Part shown: positions 25,265 through 34,768 of the stretch, in pieces
Position numbering within the stretch: the stretch's first letter is position 1
Layout of the letters: each line of letters starts with the position of its first letter
Origin: Microlunatus capsulatus
Lineage (GTDB): Bacteria > Actinomycetota > Actinomycetes > Propionibacteriales > Propionibacteriaceae
Assembly: GCF_017876495.1 (NCBI RefSeq)
Contig: NZ_JAGIOB010000001.1
Span: 2,666,001-2,730,000, forward strand
Direction: 5' to 3'
DNA length: 64,000 bases
Notes under the pieces: model-generated
Told to the model about the DNA's origin: nothing
The model's database searches: none
What the model saw: the letters and a program-made list of their open reading frames with translations, nothing else
Program-made: the position numbers and the translations under genes

Positions 25265-26101
25265 TCAGCCGCCCCCGGTGGATTCGCCGCGCAGCCGGGC
25301 GAGCAGGCCCATGGCGTCGTAGGGCGCCCGGACCTTGACGTCGTTGTCGCAGTAGACGTAGACGTCCTGCCCCTGCGCCAGCCAGCCGCGGGCCCGGGCC
25401 GCCCAGGCGTCCAGCGCCTCGTCGTCGTAGCCGCTGGCGTAGAGCTCGTCGTGGCCGTGCAGCCGGACGTAGGTGAAGTCGGTCGTCCGCTCCTCGATCA
25501 CCGGCCACCGCCCCGGGTTGTCGGCGATCACCAGGCCGACGTCGTGCCGGCGGAGCAGGGCGTAGAACGCCGGGTCGCGGAAGGTCTCGTGCCGGACCTC
25601 GACGGTGTGCCTCAGCCGGTGGTCGGGGACCGTCGTCGTGGTCAGAGCCTGGTCCTCGGGCACCCGCGCGTCGTGCCCGGCGGCCAGCGCGGCCGCCTCG
25701 CCCGCGGTGCGGGGGAGCAGGTCGAAGAATGTGGTCATCCGTGCGGCGTCGAAGCCGAGCGTCGGCGGCAGCTGCCACAGGCACGGACCGAGCCCGCGGC
25801 CGAGGGCCAGCACGCCCGAGGCCCAGAAGTTGGCCAGCGGCACGGCGACGTCGCCCAGCTTCTTGAGGTGGGTGATGAACCGCGGCCCCTTGACGGAGAA
25901 CACGAAGTCCTCGGGGACCGCGGCGGCCCAGGAGGCGAAGCTGGTGGGGCGCTGGCGGGAGTAGAAGGTGCCGTTGATCTCGACGCTGGTCATCCGCTCC
26001 GCGACGTGGGCCAGCTCGCGACGCTGGGGCAGCCCGGGCGGGTAGAAGGTGCCCCGCCACGGCTTGTACGTCCAGCCGGAGATGCCGATGCGGACGTCCA
26101 C
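25265..26101 (-). CDS. DUF72 (YecE-like) family protein
   Basis: 278 aa from GTG 26101, where conservation begins (DVRIGISGWTYKPWRGTFYP). It has the family hallmarks SVEINGTFYSRQRPTSF, FVFSVKGPRFITH and TVEVRHETF, and a C-terminal DVYVYCDNDVKVRAPYDA. DUF72 proteins have a TIM-barrel-like fold and no settled function. The frame is open upstream of the GTG but only with unconserved sequence. It lies 7 bp before the HAD hydrolase gene and is probably co-transcribed. Confidence 0.88.
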   Translation of the reverse strand: MDVRIGISGWTYKPWRGTFYPPGLPQRRELAHVAERMTSVEINGTFYSRQRPTSFASWAAAVPEDFVFSVKGPRFITHLKKLGDVAVPLANFWASGVLALGRGLGPCLWQLPPTLGFDAARMTTFFDLLPRTAGEAAALAAGHDARVPEDQALTTTTVPDHRLRHTVEVRHETFRDPAFYALLRRHDVGLVIADNPGRWPVIEERTTDFTYVRLHGHDELYASGYDDEALDAWAARARGWLAQGQDVYVYCDNDVKVRAPYDAMGLLARLRGESTGGG

Positions 26102-26273
26102 CGGGCCATTGTCGGCCGGGACCTCCGTCCCGTCCCGGCGGGCCCCTCGTCCCGACGCGGCCGGGACCTCCGGCCCTGACCGGACGACGTCCGACCTGCC
26201 AGCGTGAGAGATGCGCAGCCGCGTCGGGGGACCAGCAGCCGGCAAGCCGGCCACCCCTCGTGCAGGAGCACCC

Positions 26274-26489
26274 ATGAACGCAGGCCGGGCCGTCGCCCTG
26301 ATGCTGAGCGCCGAGGCCCGCCGGGCCCCGCGCCCCGTCGTCGATCCACCGCTGGTCGCTCTCTCCACCGACCGCGCGCGGCGGCTGGCGCTGGCCCTGG
26401 CGGCCCCCGTCGTCGAGGTCGCGCCGCCGCGCCGGCGCCGGGCCCGGCTGGCCGCCGCACCCGCCCTGGAGCCGACCGTCCCGGCCTAG
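26274..26489 (+). CDS. Small basic hypothetical protein
   Basis: 71 aa, Ala/Arg/Pro-rich, starting MNAGRAVALMLSAEARRAP. The ATG follows CAGGAGCACCC, a good ribosome site, and third positions are strongly GC. No family was recognised. It lies between divergent genes just before dnaX. Confidence 0.5.
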   Translation: MNAGRAVALMLSAEARRAPRPVVDPPLVALSTDRARRLALALAAPVVEVAPPRRRRARLAAAPALEPTVPA

Positions 26490-26530
26490 CCGCCCGCGCT
26501 CGCGCGGCGGGCGCTGTCAGTGCGGGGGCA

Positions 26531-26536
26531 TAAGGT
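26531..26536 (+). promoter_or_regulatory. -10 element of dnaX, predicted leaderless
   Basis: TAAGGT is 7 nt upstream of the GTG at 26544, so transcription would start at or next to the start codon. Confidence 0.5.
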
Positions 26537-26543
26537 TCTGGGC

Positions 26544-28772
26544 GTGGAGGAAGCGCTGCTCGAGGACGCCGAGCACACCCAGGACGAGGCGCTGTTCGAC
26601 GGGCCGCCGCCGTCGACCGGGTCCGCCACGGGCGCGGCCCCGCTGGCCCTCTACCGCCGCTACCGGCCCGACACCTTCGCCGACGTCATCGGCCAGGAGC
26701 ACGTCACCGCGCCGCTGCAGCGCGCGCTGACCAACAACCGGGTCAACCACGCCTACCTGTTCTCCGGACCCCGCGGCTGCGGCAAGACGACGTCGGCGCG
26801 CATCCTCGCCCGCTGCCTCAACTGCGAGCTGGGCCCGCGTGCGGAGCCCTGCGGCACCTGCCGCTCCTGCCGTGACCTCGCCCGCGGCGCTGCCGGCAGC
26901 ATCGACGTCATCGAGATCGACGCGGCCAGCCACGGCGGTGTGGACGACGCCCGCGACCTGCGCGAGCGGGCCTTCTTCGCCCCGGTGCAGAGCCGCTACA
27001 AGATCTACATCATCGACGAGGCGCACATGGTGACGCCGCAGGGCTTCAACGCCCTGCTGAAGCTCGTCGAGGAGCCGCCGCCGCACGTCAAGTTCATCTT
27101 CGCCACCACCGAGCCCGACAAGGTCATCGGCACCATCCGCTCGCGGACCCACCACTACCCCTTCCGGCTGGTGCCGCCGAAGGTGCTGACGGACTACCTG
27201 GGCAAGCTCTGCGCGGCCGAGGGGATCGCCGTCGAGCAGACGGTGCTGCCGCTGGTGGTCCGGGCCGGGGCGGGCTCGGTCCGCGACTCGCTCTCGGTGC
27301 TCGACCAGCTGCTGGGTGGGGCCGAGGAGTCCGGCGTCAGCTACCGGCACGCCACCGCCCTGCTGGGCTACACCCCCGACTCCCTGCTCGACGAGTTCGT
27401 CGACGCCTTCGCCGCCGGCGACGCGGGCGGGGTCTTCTCCTGCGTCGACAAGGTCATCGAGGTTGGCCAGGACCCGCGCCGGTTCGCCGAGGACCTGCTC
27501 CGCCGGCTCCGCGACCTCGTCATCGTCGCCGCCGTGCCCGACGCGCTGCGCTCCGGCCTCGTCGAGGTCGCCCCCGACCAGGCCGAGCGGCTGTCCTCCC
27601 AGGCCGCCGCCCTCGGCTCGGGCGAGCTGACCCGCGCCGCCGAGGTGATCGCCGCCGGGCTCACCGACATGCGCGGGACCACCGCGCCCCGGTTGCACCT
27701 GGAGCTGATGTGCGCCCGGGTGCTGCTGCCCGGCGCCGACGTCGACGAGCGCGGCGTGCACGCCCGGCTGGACCGCATCGAGCGCCGGCTCGGCGTCAGC
27801 GTCCCCGCCGGCGACGCCCCGGCCCAGCACGCCCCGGTTCGGCCGGCCCCGCTGGACCCGTCCCCCGTCCGTCCGGCAGCCCCGGCTCCTGCTGCCGCGC
27901 CCGTGCCTTCCGCGGCTCCCGCCTCGACTGCGACGCGCCCGCCCCCCTCCGGCACCTCGGTGTCCGCGGCTCCTGAGGCCGGTCCGGCCCAGCCGTCCGC
28001 CGATCCGGAGCCCAGTGCACCCCCGTCGCGCCTGGCCGAGCCGCCCCGCGCGGAGCCGCCGGCCTCGCTGGCCGACGCCGCTCCCGCCGACCTGCGTGGC
28101 CCCTCCGGCGGGGACTCCGACGACACCGCCCTCGGCGCCCCCGCTCCGGCCCCGGCGGCCAGCCCCGGTGCGGGCAGCGGTCAGCTCACCGTCACCGACG
28201 TCCGGCGGCTGTGGCCCGAGGTGCTGGAGGAGGTGAAGGGCAAGCGCCGCTTCACCTGGATCCTGCTCAGCCAGAACGCCCAGGTCCACGAGCTCCGCAA
28301 CGGCGTCATGGTGCTGGCCATGGCCAACGTCGGCGCCCGCGACAGCTTCTCCCGCGGCGGCAGCGAGGACGTGCTCCGGGAGGCGCTGGTCGTCGTCCTC
28401 GGGGCCGACTTCAAGATCGAGACGCTGGTGGAGGGCGGGCCCAGCACGCCCACCCCGGCCACCCGGCCGGCCCCGGTCGACCAGCAGGCCGCCGCCTCCT
28501 GGGACGCCCCCGCCCCGGCACCCGCCGCCGCTCCGATTCCTCCGCCCGAGCCGCCGCCCGCCGAGCCGGACCGGTCCGAGTCGCGTGAGCAGCTGCGCCA
28601 GCAGATCCGCCCCACCCGCCAGGGCCCGGCCGTCGCCAGCACCGACGACGAGCGCGATGCCGCCGCCACCCGGAACGACAGCGACCTGGAGGACTCGGCC
28701 GAGTCGCACACCGAGCTGCTGGCCCGCCACCTCGGCGCGGAGATCATCGCCGAGGAGACCGAACGCGCATAG
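26544..28772 (+). CDS. dnaX: DNA polymerase III subunit gamma/tau
   Basis: 742 aa clamp-loader ATPase. After a short extension the conserved domain begins at [20 protein letters not shown], with Walker [16 protein letters not shown], four-Cys zinc knuckle ([19 protein letters not shown]), Walker B IIDEAHMV and sensor motif [12 protein letters not shown] Pro/Ala-rich linker (about residues 440-540) leads to the tau-specific C-terminal part ([27 protein letters not shown]). GTG 26544 is preferred over GTG 26520 because TAAGGT lies 7 nt before it. It heads the dnaX-ybaB-recR order conserved in actinobacteria. Confidence 0.96.
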   Translation: MEEALLEDAEHTQDEALFDGPPPSTGSATGAAPLALYRRYRPDTFADVIGQEHVTAPLQRALTNNRVNHAYLFSGPRGCGKTTSARILARCLNCELGPRAEPCGTCRSCRDLARGAAGSIDVIEIDAASHGGVDDARDLRERAFFAPVQSRYKIYIIDEAHMVTPQGFNALLKLVEEPPPHVKFIFATTEPDKVIGTIRSRTHHYPFRLVPPKVLTDYLGKLCAAEGIAVEQTVLPLVVRAGAGSVRDSLSVLDQLLGGAEESGVSYRHATALLGYTPDSLLDEFVDAFAAGDAGGVFSCVDKVIEVGQDPRRFAEDLLRRLRDLVIVAAVPDALRSGLVEVAPDQAERLSSQAAALGSGELTRAAEVIAAGLTDMRGTTAPRLHLELMCARVLLPGADVDERGVHARLDRIERRLGVSVPAGDAPAQHAPVRPAPLDPSPVRPAAPAPAAAPVPSAAPASTATRPPPSGTSVSAAPEAGPAQPSADPEPSAPPSRLAEPPRAEPPASLADAAPADLRGPSGGDSDDTALGAPAPAPAASPGAGSGQLTVTDVRRLWPEVLEEVKGKRRFTWILLSQNAQVHELRNGVMVLAMANVGARDSFSRGGSEDVLREALVVVLGADFKIETLVEGGPSTPTPATRPAPVDQQAAASWDAPAPAPAAAPIPPPEPPPAEPDRSESREQLRQQIRPTRQGPAVASTDDERDAAATRNDSDLEDSAESHTELLARHLGAEIIAEETERA

Positions 28773-28842
28773 GCTGGCGGGACGAACGGGGGCGACCCCG
28801 CGCCGGCCGCGCGCCGGCGGCGGCGACGAGACGAGGAGCACG

Positions 28843-29160
28843 ATGATCCCCGAAGGTGACATGTCCGGCCTGCTGGCCCAGGCGCAGGCGATGCAGCAGC
28901 AGCTGCTCGACGCCCAGCGCGAGCTGGCCGAGGCCACGGTCGAGGGCTCCGCCGGCGGCGACGTCGTCACCGCCACCGTCTCCGGGGCGGGTGAGCTGCT
29001 CGGCCTGGTGATCAAGCCGGAGGCCGTCGACCCCGAGGACACCGAGACGCTGGCCGACCTGGTGCTCGCCGCGGTGCGTGACGCCACCGGCAAGTCGCAG
29101 GCGCTCGCGGCCGCCAAGCTGGGCCCGCTGACCGGCGGCATGGGCGGTCTCGGCTTCTGA
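28843..29160 (+). CDS. YbaB/EbfC nucleoid-associated protein
   Basis: 105 aa, full-length YbaB/EbfC family. An N-terminal helix ([26 protein letters not shown]) is followed by the beta-hairpin core ([23 protein letters not shown]) and a C-terminal helix. Members form tweezers-like dimers that bind DNA and are encoded between dnaX and recR. The ATG follows ACGAGGAGCACG. Function is known only in outline. Confidence 0.95.
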   Translation: MIPEGDMSGLLAQAQAMQQQLLDAQRELAEATVEGSAGGDVVTATVSGAGELLGLVIKPEAVDPEDTETLADLVLAAVRDATGKSQALAAAKLGPLTGGMGGLGF

Positions 29161-29221
29161 GCCTCCCGGCGCCGATCGGCGTCACGAGGACGAGCACGAC
29201 ACGTAGGGACGAGGAGCACGG

Positions 29222-29821
29222 GTGTACGAAGGTCCGGTCCAGGATCTGATCGACGAGCTGGGGCGGCTGCCCGGCATCGGGCCGAAGAGCGCCCAGCGGC
29301 TGGCCTTCCACATCCTGGCGGCCGACCCCGACGACGTCCGCCGGCTCTCCGACGTGCTCCGGCTGGTCAAAGACACCGTCAAGTTCTGCGAGGTCTGCTT
29401 CAACGTCTCCGAGGACACCCGGTGCCGCGTCTGCCGCGACCCGCGCCGCGACGCCACGACCATCTGCGTCGTCGAGGAGTCCAAGGACGTCGTCGCCGTG
29501 GAGCGGACCCGGGAGTTCCGGGGCACCTACCACGTGCTCGGCGGCTCCATCAGCCCCATCGACGGCATCGGCCCGGCCGACCTCAAGATCCGCGAGCTCT
29601 GCCTGCGGCTGGCCGACGGCACCGTCACCGAGGTCATCCTGGCCACCGACCCCAACCTCGAGGGCGAGGCGACGGCCACCTACCTGAGCCGGCTGCTGCT
29701 GCCGCTGGGGGTCCGGGTCAGCCGGCTGGCCAGCGGCCTGCCGGTGGGCGGGGACCTCGAGTACGCCGACGAGGTGACCCTCGGCCGCGCCTTCGAGGGC
29801 CGGCGGTTCGTCGAGGTCTGA
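29222..29821 (+). CDS. recR: Recombination protein RecR
   Basis: 199 aa, standard length. It has a helix-hairpin-helix near the start ([15 protein letters not shown]), a four-Cys zinc finger ([16 protein letters not shown]), a Toprim domain ([15 protein letters not shown]) and C-terminal Walker-B-like residues. RecR works with RecO and RecF in loading RecA at gaps. It follows ybaB after 61 bp and ends at a convergent hairpin. Confidence 0.97.
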   Translation: MYEGPVQDLIDELGRLPGIGPKSAQRLAFHILAADPDDVRRLSDVLRLVKDTVKFCEVCFNVSEDTRCRVCRDPRRDATTICVVEESKDVVAVERTREFRGTYHVLGGSISPIDGIGPADLKIRELCLRLADGTVTEVILATDPNLEGEATATYLSRLLLPLGVRVSRLASGLPVGGDLEYADEVTLGRAFEGRRFVEV

Positions 29822-29845
29822 CCTCCGGCCCCGCCGCCGAGGTCA
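29819..29845. terminator. Convergent hairpin whose arms carry both stop codons
   Basis: TGACCT (29819-29824) pairs with AGGTCA (29840-29845), and inside it CGGC pairs with GCCG. The recR TGA and the opposite gene's stop are the two ends of the same palindrome. Confidence 0.55.
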
Positions 29846-30415
29846 GTCCTGCGGTACCCGGCCCTGCACGGCGGCGCGCTCGTCGGCGGTGCCGGTGAGG
29901 TGCAGCGACACCCCGACCCCGCCCAGGACGAGCACGTAGAGGATCGAGGGCAGGCCCACCGCCGAGAGCCAGTGCTCGAACAGCAGCGGCTGCGGGCGGT
30001 GGCGCAGCAGCACGGTGGCGTTGAGCACCAGCGCGGCGACGTAGGCCACGACGCTGCCGGTCAGCCAGGCCCGGACCAGGCCCTGGTGCCGCCAGGACCA
30101 GGTGAGCAGCCCGCCGGTGACGGCACCCAGCAGCAGCCCCGCGACCACCGCGGGCGCCAGGCTCAGCAGCGAGCCGAGGACCAGCACGCCGACGACGCGG
30201 GACGCGCTCTCGGCGTCCGGGGTCGACCCGGTGCCCCGCGTGAGGTCCTGGGCCATCAGCCAGCCCACCCGCAGCAGCTGGAAGACGAACATCGCCGCCA
30301 GCCCGGCCGCCGCCCCGGTGGCCGCACCGCGGACCACGAGCGACGGGGGAGCGGCGGCCACCGCGCGCTGGACGCGCTCGGGGCTGAAGGGCACGGGCCC
30401 GGCGGTGCCGCTCAC
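29843..30415 (-). CDS. Hypothetical four-helix membrane protein
   Basis: 190 aa from a GTG overlapping the stop of the oxidoreductase gene (GTGA). It has about four hydrophobic segments, including GAATGAAAGLAAMFVFQLL, VVGVLVLGSLLSLAPAVVAGLLLGAVTGGLL, AYVAALVLNATVLL and ILYVLVLGGVGVSLHL. No family was recognised. The frame continues upstream through the neighbouring gene as a shadow and is not used. Coupling to the Gfo/Idh gene suggests a joint role that cannot be named. Confidence 0.7.
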   Translation of the reverse strand: MSGTAGPVPFSPERVQRAVAAAPPSLVVRGAATGAAAGLAAMFVFQLLRVGWLMAQDLTRGTGSTPDAESASRVVGVLVLGSLLSLAPAVVAGLLLGAVTGGLLTWSWRHQGLVRAWLTGSVVAYVAALVLNATVLLRHRPQPLLFEHWLSAVGLPSILYVLVLGGVGVSLHLTGTADERAAVQGRVPQD

Positions 30416-31416
30416 GCCAGCACCTCCGGGTCCTCGGCCAGGTGGACGCCCAGCTGGTCCAGCGCCTCGCCCAGCACCCGCTGCACGGCGAGGGTGTCGT
30501 CCAGCGGCATCACGGCGCTCTCGGTGCGGCCGGCGGCCACCGCCTCGGTGACCTCGACCAGCTCGTGGGCGTAGCCGCCGCCGGTCGCCGGGCGGGTGAT
30601 GACCTCGGGCTCGGCGCCGCGCCGGTGCAGCACGACGGAACCGGGGTGGTGGAACCGGGGCGGGACCTCGATCCAGCCCGTGGTGCCCTGGATGCGGGCG
30701 GCGCCCGGGGTGTGGTGGCGGAGCGTGGCCAGCAGGGTGGCGACCCGGCCGTCGTCGTAGCCCAGCAGCAGGCCCGCCTCGGCGTCGACGCCGGTGGACG
30801 TCAGCGAGCCGTGCGCGACGACCCGGTCGGGCGTCCCCAGGAAGTACTGCGCGAACGAGACGACGTAGACGCCGAGGTCCAGCAGGGCGCCGCCGCCCTG
30901 GGCCGGGTCGAACATCCGGTCGGCCGGGTCGAAGGGGCGCTCGACGCCGAGGTCGGCCTGGACCTGCCGCACCTCGCCGATCGCCCCGTCGTCGACGAGC
31001 GCGCGGGCGGCGACGACCGCGGGCTGGAACCGGGTCCACATCGCCTCCATGACGAAGACGCGGGCCGCCCGCGCGGCGGCCACGACCTCCTCGGCCCCGG
31101 CGGTGGTCGCGGTGAAGGTCTTCTCGACCAGCACCGCCTTGCCCGCCGCGATCGCGGCGAGCGCCAGGGCGTGGTGCTGGGGGTGGGGGGTGGCGATGTA
31201 GACGACGTCCACGTCGTCGGCGGCCAGCAGCTCGGCGTAGGAGCCGTGGGCGCGGGGGACGCCGAGGTCGTCGGCGAAGGCCTGGGCCCGCTCGGCCGAC
31301 CGGCTGGCCACCGCGACCAGCTCGGCGCCGTCCACGTGCACGAAGTCCGGGACGACGGCCCGGGCGATGCGGCCCGGCCCGAGGATGCCCCAGCGGACCG
31401 TTCCTGGAGTGCTCAC
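30412..31416 (-). CDS. Gfo/Idh/MocA-family NAD(P)-dependent oxidoreductase
   Basis: 334 aa. The Rossmann fold starts at VRWGILGPGRIARAVVPDF, with ASRSAERAQAFADDLG for the nucleotide ribose contact, and the EKTFTATTAGAEEV region replaces the classical EKP motif. The C-terminal domain has FDPADRMFDPAQGGGALLDLGVY. It probably acts on a sugar or inositol derivative. Start GTG 31416 has TACAGT (31423-31428) 6 nt upstream and should be leaderless. A second, stronger promoter lies about 260 nt upstream (31680-31708). Confidence 0.88.
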   Translation of the reverse strand: MSTPGTVRWGILGPGRIARAVVPDFVHVDGAELVAVASRSAERAQAFADDLGVPRAHGSYAELLAADDVDVVYIATPHPQHHALALAAIAAGKAVLVEKTFTATTAGAEEVVAAARAARVFVMEAMWTRFQPAVVAARALVDDGAIGEVRQVQADLGVERPFDPADRMFDPAQGGGALLDLGVYVVSFAQYFLGTPDRVVAHGSLTSTGVDAEAGLLLGYDDGRVATLLATLRHHTPGAARIQGTTGWIEVPPRFHHPGSVVLHRRGAEPEVITRPATGGGYAHELVEVTEAVAAGRTESAVMPLDDTLAVQRVLGEALDQLGVHLAEDPEVLA

Positions 31417-31735
31417 CTCGCCACTGTAGGACGGGTGCGGCAGGGGTTCCGCGGCCACCGGCCCGGGGCCCAGCCCCGGCGCTCCCCCGACGAGGGGCAC
31501 GGCCTGCTGGGACCCCGCGCGCGGCGCGGAGCAGGGGGACGGGTGCGTACCCGTCCGGTCCTGCGACGTGACGGGCGACCGTCGTCCCGGAGTCGGTGAC
31601 GTCGAGCGCGGCCTGCGCCCCGGGCTCCCCCGATCGGCCCGGCGCGTCGGGAGCCACAGGCCCCTCGACCGTCTCGAAGACGCTACCGTGACCGAAACGT
31701 TATGTCAACGATTGACGCTCAGATTGACAGCCGGG
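31417..31735. other. Intergenic region with a promoter and no supported gene
   Basis: 319 bp between two minus-strand genes. The right end is an AT-richer stretch with a strong promoter and four TTGAC half-sites. The left end has the TACAGT element of the oxidoreductase gene. A frame in between is open but has no ribosome site and merges with a shadow of the next gene. The 240-nt leader has GC-rich inverted repeats (for example GGACGGGTGCGTACCCGTCC) that could fold. Confidence 0.55.
31680..31708 (-). promoter_or_regulatory. Strong SigA-type promoter reading to the oxidoreductase gene
   Basis: On the minus strand TTGACA (31708-31703) and TAGCGT (31685-31680) are 17 nt apart. The predicted start near 31673 leaves a leader of about 257 nt before the GTG at 31416. 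Confidence 0.65.
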
Positions 31736-31739
31736 TCAA
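31704..31739. promoter_or_regulatory. Four TTGAC half-sites, probable operator
   Basis: GTCAA (31704-31708), TTGAC (31712-31716), TTGAC (31724-31728) and GTCAA (31735-31739) form two inverted pairs. They overlap the -35 of the promoter above and the end of the DUF1707 gene. Confidence 0.45.
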
Positions 31740-32278
31740 TGCTGTCCGTTCTCGCCGTGCTCCCCGTGCCGTCGACGCTCCTTGTCGCCCTGCTCCTCGC
31801 CGGGCCAGGTCTTGTTGACCACGCCGGCGACCATCGCGGCGACGATCCACACCCACCAGTTGGACCAGCTCGTCGCGAAGCAGAAGAGGACGGCCGCCGG
31901 CCAGACGAGGGTGAGGGCGAGGGTGGCGCCCAAGGGGCGAGGCCGGGTGGCCGGCAGGCCGGCCTCGGGGACCACGGCGGGGACGGCGGAGGCCGTGGGT
32001 GCTGCCTGGCTCCACGGCGGCGGCGCGTAGGCCGAGCTCGTCTCCAGCCCGGTCCCGGGGCGGGGCTCGGGCAGGTCGTCGAACAGCGGCTGCAGGTCCG
32101 CGGCGGTCCGGGCCGCCAGGGCCTGGCTCAGCCGCTCGTCGAACTCCTCGCGGTCGAGGCGGCCCTCGGCCATGTGCGTCTGCAGGGCGTCGACGGCGCG
32201 GTCGCGCTCGGCGTCCCCGATCCGCGGCAGCGGCGCGCGCTGGGGCTCGGGCGGCTGCGGACCGGAGGACTCGCTCAC
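31736..32278 (-). CDS. DUF1707 (SHOCT-like) membrane protein
   Basis: 180 aa. Residues about 20-75 are a DUF1707 domain ([32 protein letters not shown]). A Pro-rich spacer, two adjacent membrane helices ([21 protein letters not shown] and [13 protein letters not shown]) and a charged His/Glu-rich tail follow. Proteins of this type are common in actinobacteria and their role is unknown. The GTG start has GATACT 7 nt upstream, a possible leaderless promoter. It is divergent from lysC. Confidence 0.85.
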   Translation of the reverse strand: MSESSGPQPPEPQRAPLPRIGDAERDRAVDALQTHMAEGRLDREEFDERLSQALAARTAADLQPLFDDLPEPRPGTGLETSSAYAPPPWSQAAPTASAVPAVVPEAGLPATRPRPLGATLALTLVWPAAVLFCFATSWSNWWVWIVAAMVAGVVNKTWPGEEQGDKERRRHGEHGENGQH

Positions 32279-32381
32279 GCGCCCGAGTATCGCACCGGCC
32301 CGGTCCCGGGGGGCCGGCGGAGGCGCTGGGCCGCACCCGTCCGGCCCGCTGGACGCGGCCGGTCTACCCGGTCGTCGCCAC

Positions 32382-32387
32382 TACAGT
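32382..32387 (+). promoter_or_regulatory. -10 element of lysC
   Basis: TACAGT lies about 60 nt before the lysC start, giving a leader of about 53 nt with a normal ribosome site, in contrast to the leaderless genes nearby. Confidence 0.45.
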
Positions 32388-32446
32388 GGTCGCGCAACCG
32401 CTGCCGGGGGTCCGGGCGGACCAGCACGAGGTGGAGGAGAGACGGC

Positions 32447-33715
32447 GTGGGTCGCGTAGTCCAGAAGTACGGTGGGTCCTCCGTCGCCGACGCCGACAGC
32501 ATCAAGCGCGTCGCCAAGCGGATCGTCGCGACCAAGCAGGCCGGCAACGACGTCGTCGTCGTCATCTCGGCCATGGGCGACACCACCGACGAGCTGATGG
32601 ACCTCGCCCTCCAGGTCTCCCCGCTGCCCCCGCCGCGCGAGCTCGACATGCTGCTGACGGCGGGCGAGCGGATGAGCGCCGCGCTGCTGGCCATGGCCAT
32701 CCACGACCAGGGCCACCACGCCCGGTCGCTGACCGGCTCCCAGGCCGGGATCATCACCACCGGGACGCACGGCAACGCCCGCATCATCGACATCACCCCG
32801 GGCCGGATCACCAGCGCGCTGGAGCTGGGCGACATCGTCATCGTCGCCGGCTTCCAGGGCGTGGCCCAGGACACGAAGGACGTCACGACGCTGGGCCGTG
32901 GCGCCTCGGACACCACGGCCGTGGCGCTGGCCGCCTCGCTGGGCGCCGACCACTGCGAGATCTACACCGACGTGGACGGCGTCTACACCGCCGACCCCCG
33001 CATCGTGCCCAGCGCGAAGCGGATCCCGCACATCAGCTACGAGGAGATGCTGGAGATGGCCGCCTGCGGCGCCAAGATCCTGCACCTGCGCTGCGTGGAG
33101 TACGCGCGCCGGGAGGACGTGCGCGTGCACGTCCGCTCCTCGTTCTCCAGCCTCGACGGCACGTGGGTCCAGGAGCGACAGGAAGGTTCAGCCATGGAGC
33201 AGGCGATCATCTCGGGCGTGGCGCACGACCGGAGCGAGGCCAAGATCACCATCGTCGGCGTCCCCGACCGGGTGGGTGAGGCGGCCCGGATCTTCGAGAC
33301 CGTGGCGGCCACGGACATCAACATCGACATGATCGTCCAGAACGTCTCCGCCGTCGCGACCGGGCGCACCGACATCTCGTTCACGCTCCCGCAGACCGAC
33401 GGGCCGGCCGCCATGGCCGCGCTCGACGCGCTCAAGGCCGAGGTGGGCTTCGCCGACGTCCTCTACGACGACCTCATCGGCAAGGTCTCGGTGGTCGGGG
33501 TGGGCATGCGCTCGCACCCCGGCGTCACCGCCCGGTTCTTCTCCGCGCTGGCCAGTGCCGGGGTCAACATCGGGATGATCTCCACCTCCGAGATCCGCAT
33601 CTCCGTCGTCGTCGACCAGGACGACGTCGACCGCGCCGTCGTCGCGGCGCACACGGCGTTCGGCCTGGACAGCGACGACGAGCAGGCCGTCGTCTACGCC
33701 GGCACCGGTCGCTGA
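32447..33715 (+). CDS. lysC: Aspartate kinase, alpha and beta subunits from one gene
   Basis: 422 aa, the length of actinobacterial aspartokinase. The kinase domain has [19 protein letters not shown], and two ACT domains follow (about residues 265-420). It catalyses the first step to lysine, threonine, methionine and diaminopimelate. GTG 32447 follows GGAGGAGAGACG. An in-frame ATG at 33194 with AGGAAGG 7 nt upstream matches the internal start that produces the 173-aa regulatory beta subunit in Corynebacterium and Bacillus. The asd gene that often follows lysC in actinobacteria is absent here. Confidence 0.97.
   Translation: MGRVVQKYGGSSVADADSIKRVAKRIVATKQAGNDVVVVISAMGDTTDELMDLALQVSPLPPPRELDMLLTAGERMSAALLAMAIHDQGHHARSLTGSQAGIITTGTHGNARIIDITPGRITSALELGDIVIVAGFQGVAQDTKDVTTLGRGASDTTAVALAASLGADHCEIYTDVDGVYTADPRIVPSAKRIPHISYEEMLEMAACGAKILHLRCVEYARREDVRVHVRSSFSSLDGTWVQERQEGSAMEQAIISGVAHDRSEAKITIVGVPDRVGEAARIFETVAATDINIDMIVQNVSAVATGRTDISFTLPQTDGPAAMAALDALKAEVGFADVLYDDLIGKVSVVGVGMRSHPGVTARFFSALASAGVNIGMISTSEIRISVVVDQDDVDRAVVAAHTAFGLDSDDEQAVVYAGTGR
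33194..33715 (+). CDS. lysC: Aspartate kinase beta subunit, predicted internal start
   Basis: In-frame ATG within lysC preceded by ACAGGAAGGTTCAGCC. It would yield 173 residues covering both ACT domains, beginning [17 protein letters not shown]. This is known for homologous genes and inferred here from the ribosome site. Confidence 0.6.
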   Translation: MEQAIISGVAHDRSEAKITIVGVPDRVGEAARIFETVAATDINIDMIVQNVSAVATGRTDISFTLPQTDGPAAMAALDALKAEVGFADVLYDDLIGKVSVVGVGMRSHPGVTARFFSALASAGVNIGMISTSEIRISVVVDQDDVDRAVVAAHTAFGLDSDDEQAVVYAGTGR

Positions 33716-33981
33716 GGCGCCGGGGAACTTTCTCCCACCCGGACCCATCCGGGAGCACCTCAGCTCCGAACATCCTGCAGAGGCCGGGCCGCGCACGCCG
33801 TGGCCGCCTCGCAGGCTGACCGGCGATGCACCACCCGCACAGGGACGAGTCAGGCTCCCGGCGTCCTCGTGACGCCGGGGGCCTGCTCGGGGCGGGTGGG
33901 CCCGGTGCTTGCCGAGCCCGACGCCCTCGCGCATCATGTGGGGAACCGCACGGGTCGGACCCGAGCGCTGGAGGCGCCGTC

Positions 33982-34596
33982 ATGTTCGTGCAGGTCGTGC
34001 GGGGGGTCGTCGCCGACCCGGTCGCCACGTTCGCCCGGCTGGACGACTGGCTGGAGAACCTCGCCCCCGGGGCCACCGGCTGGCTGGGCACCACCGCCGG
34101 GGTGACGGCGGACCGCGAGCTGGTCTCCTTCGTCCGCTTCGCCAGCGAGGCCGACGCCCGCCGCAGCAGCGACCGCGTCGAGCAGGGCCTGTGGTGGGCC
34201 GGCAGCGTCCTGCTCTTCACCGGTGACGTGGTCTTCGACAACTACGACGACGTCGAGGTGCTCGGCGACGGGGGAGCCGACGGCGCGGGCTCCGTCGAGG
34301 TCCTGCTGGGCCGTGCCCGACCGGGTCGCTCGGGCGACCTCGCCGCCCGGCTGGCCGCCCTGAGCGCCGACCCCGCCGCGGCGGCCATTGGCGGGCTGCT
34401 GGGCCGCCACGACGACGGCCGCTTCGTGCACGCCGTCTGGTTCTGCCGCACGGCCCCGCCCCGGTCACGGCCGGTGCTGGACCCCGACGCGCTGCTCGAG
34501 CGGCGGGCGCTGGGCGCCGAGGCGCGGGTGCTGCGGCTGGAGCAGCTCTGGTTCGGCTCGCCGGAGCGGGCCGGCCGGCCGGGCTCAGCGGCTTGA
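33982..34596 (+). CDS. Hypothetical protein, possible ferredoxin-like (ABM-type) fold
   Basis: 204 aa without membrane segments. The N-terminus MFVQVVRGVVADPVATFARLDDWL and the later VSFVRFASEADARRSSDRVEQG recall the dimeric alpha/beta-barrel pattern of antibiotic-monooxygenase-like proteins, here with a second related half (GSVEVLLGRARPG...FVHAVWFC). No specific family was recognised. The ATG has GGAGGCGCCGT upstream. It lies alone between lysC and tRNA-Pro. The 266 bp before it contain only a short hairpin (about 33738-33752). Confidence 0.6.
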   Translation: MFVQVVRGVVADPVATFARLDDWLENLAPGATGWLGTTAGVTADRELVSFVRFASEADARRSSDRVEQGLWWAGSVLLFTGDVVFDNYDDVEVLGDGGADGAGSVEVLLGRARPGRSGDLAARLAALSADPAAAAIGGLLGRHDDGRFVHAVWFCRTAPPRSRPVLDPDALLERRALGAEARVLRLEQLWFGSPERAGRPGSAA

Positions 34597-34620
34597 GCGG
34601 ACTGGTCCGGGGAACACGAA

Positions 34621-34648
34621 AGGCTCCCGGACCGGAGTCCAGGAGCCT
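34621..34648 (-). terminator. Terminator of tRNA-Pro
   Basis: AGGCTCC (34621-34627) pairs with GGAGCCT (34642-34648), with an inner GGAC/GTCC stem. On the minus strand it is followed by TTTC. Confidence 0.65.
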
Positions 34649-34668
34649 CTGCGTGGTCGACCAGCGAG

Positions 34669-34746
<78 letters not shown>

Positions 34747-34768
34747 TGGCCCTCGAGCCTCGGAGAGT

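Noticed and set aside
31500-31657. Upstream extension or extra gene before the Gfo/Idh oxidoreductase
   Set aside because: The open frames there lack ribosome sites and conservation, and the Rossmann fold begins right after GTG 31416 with a well-placed -10.
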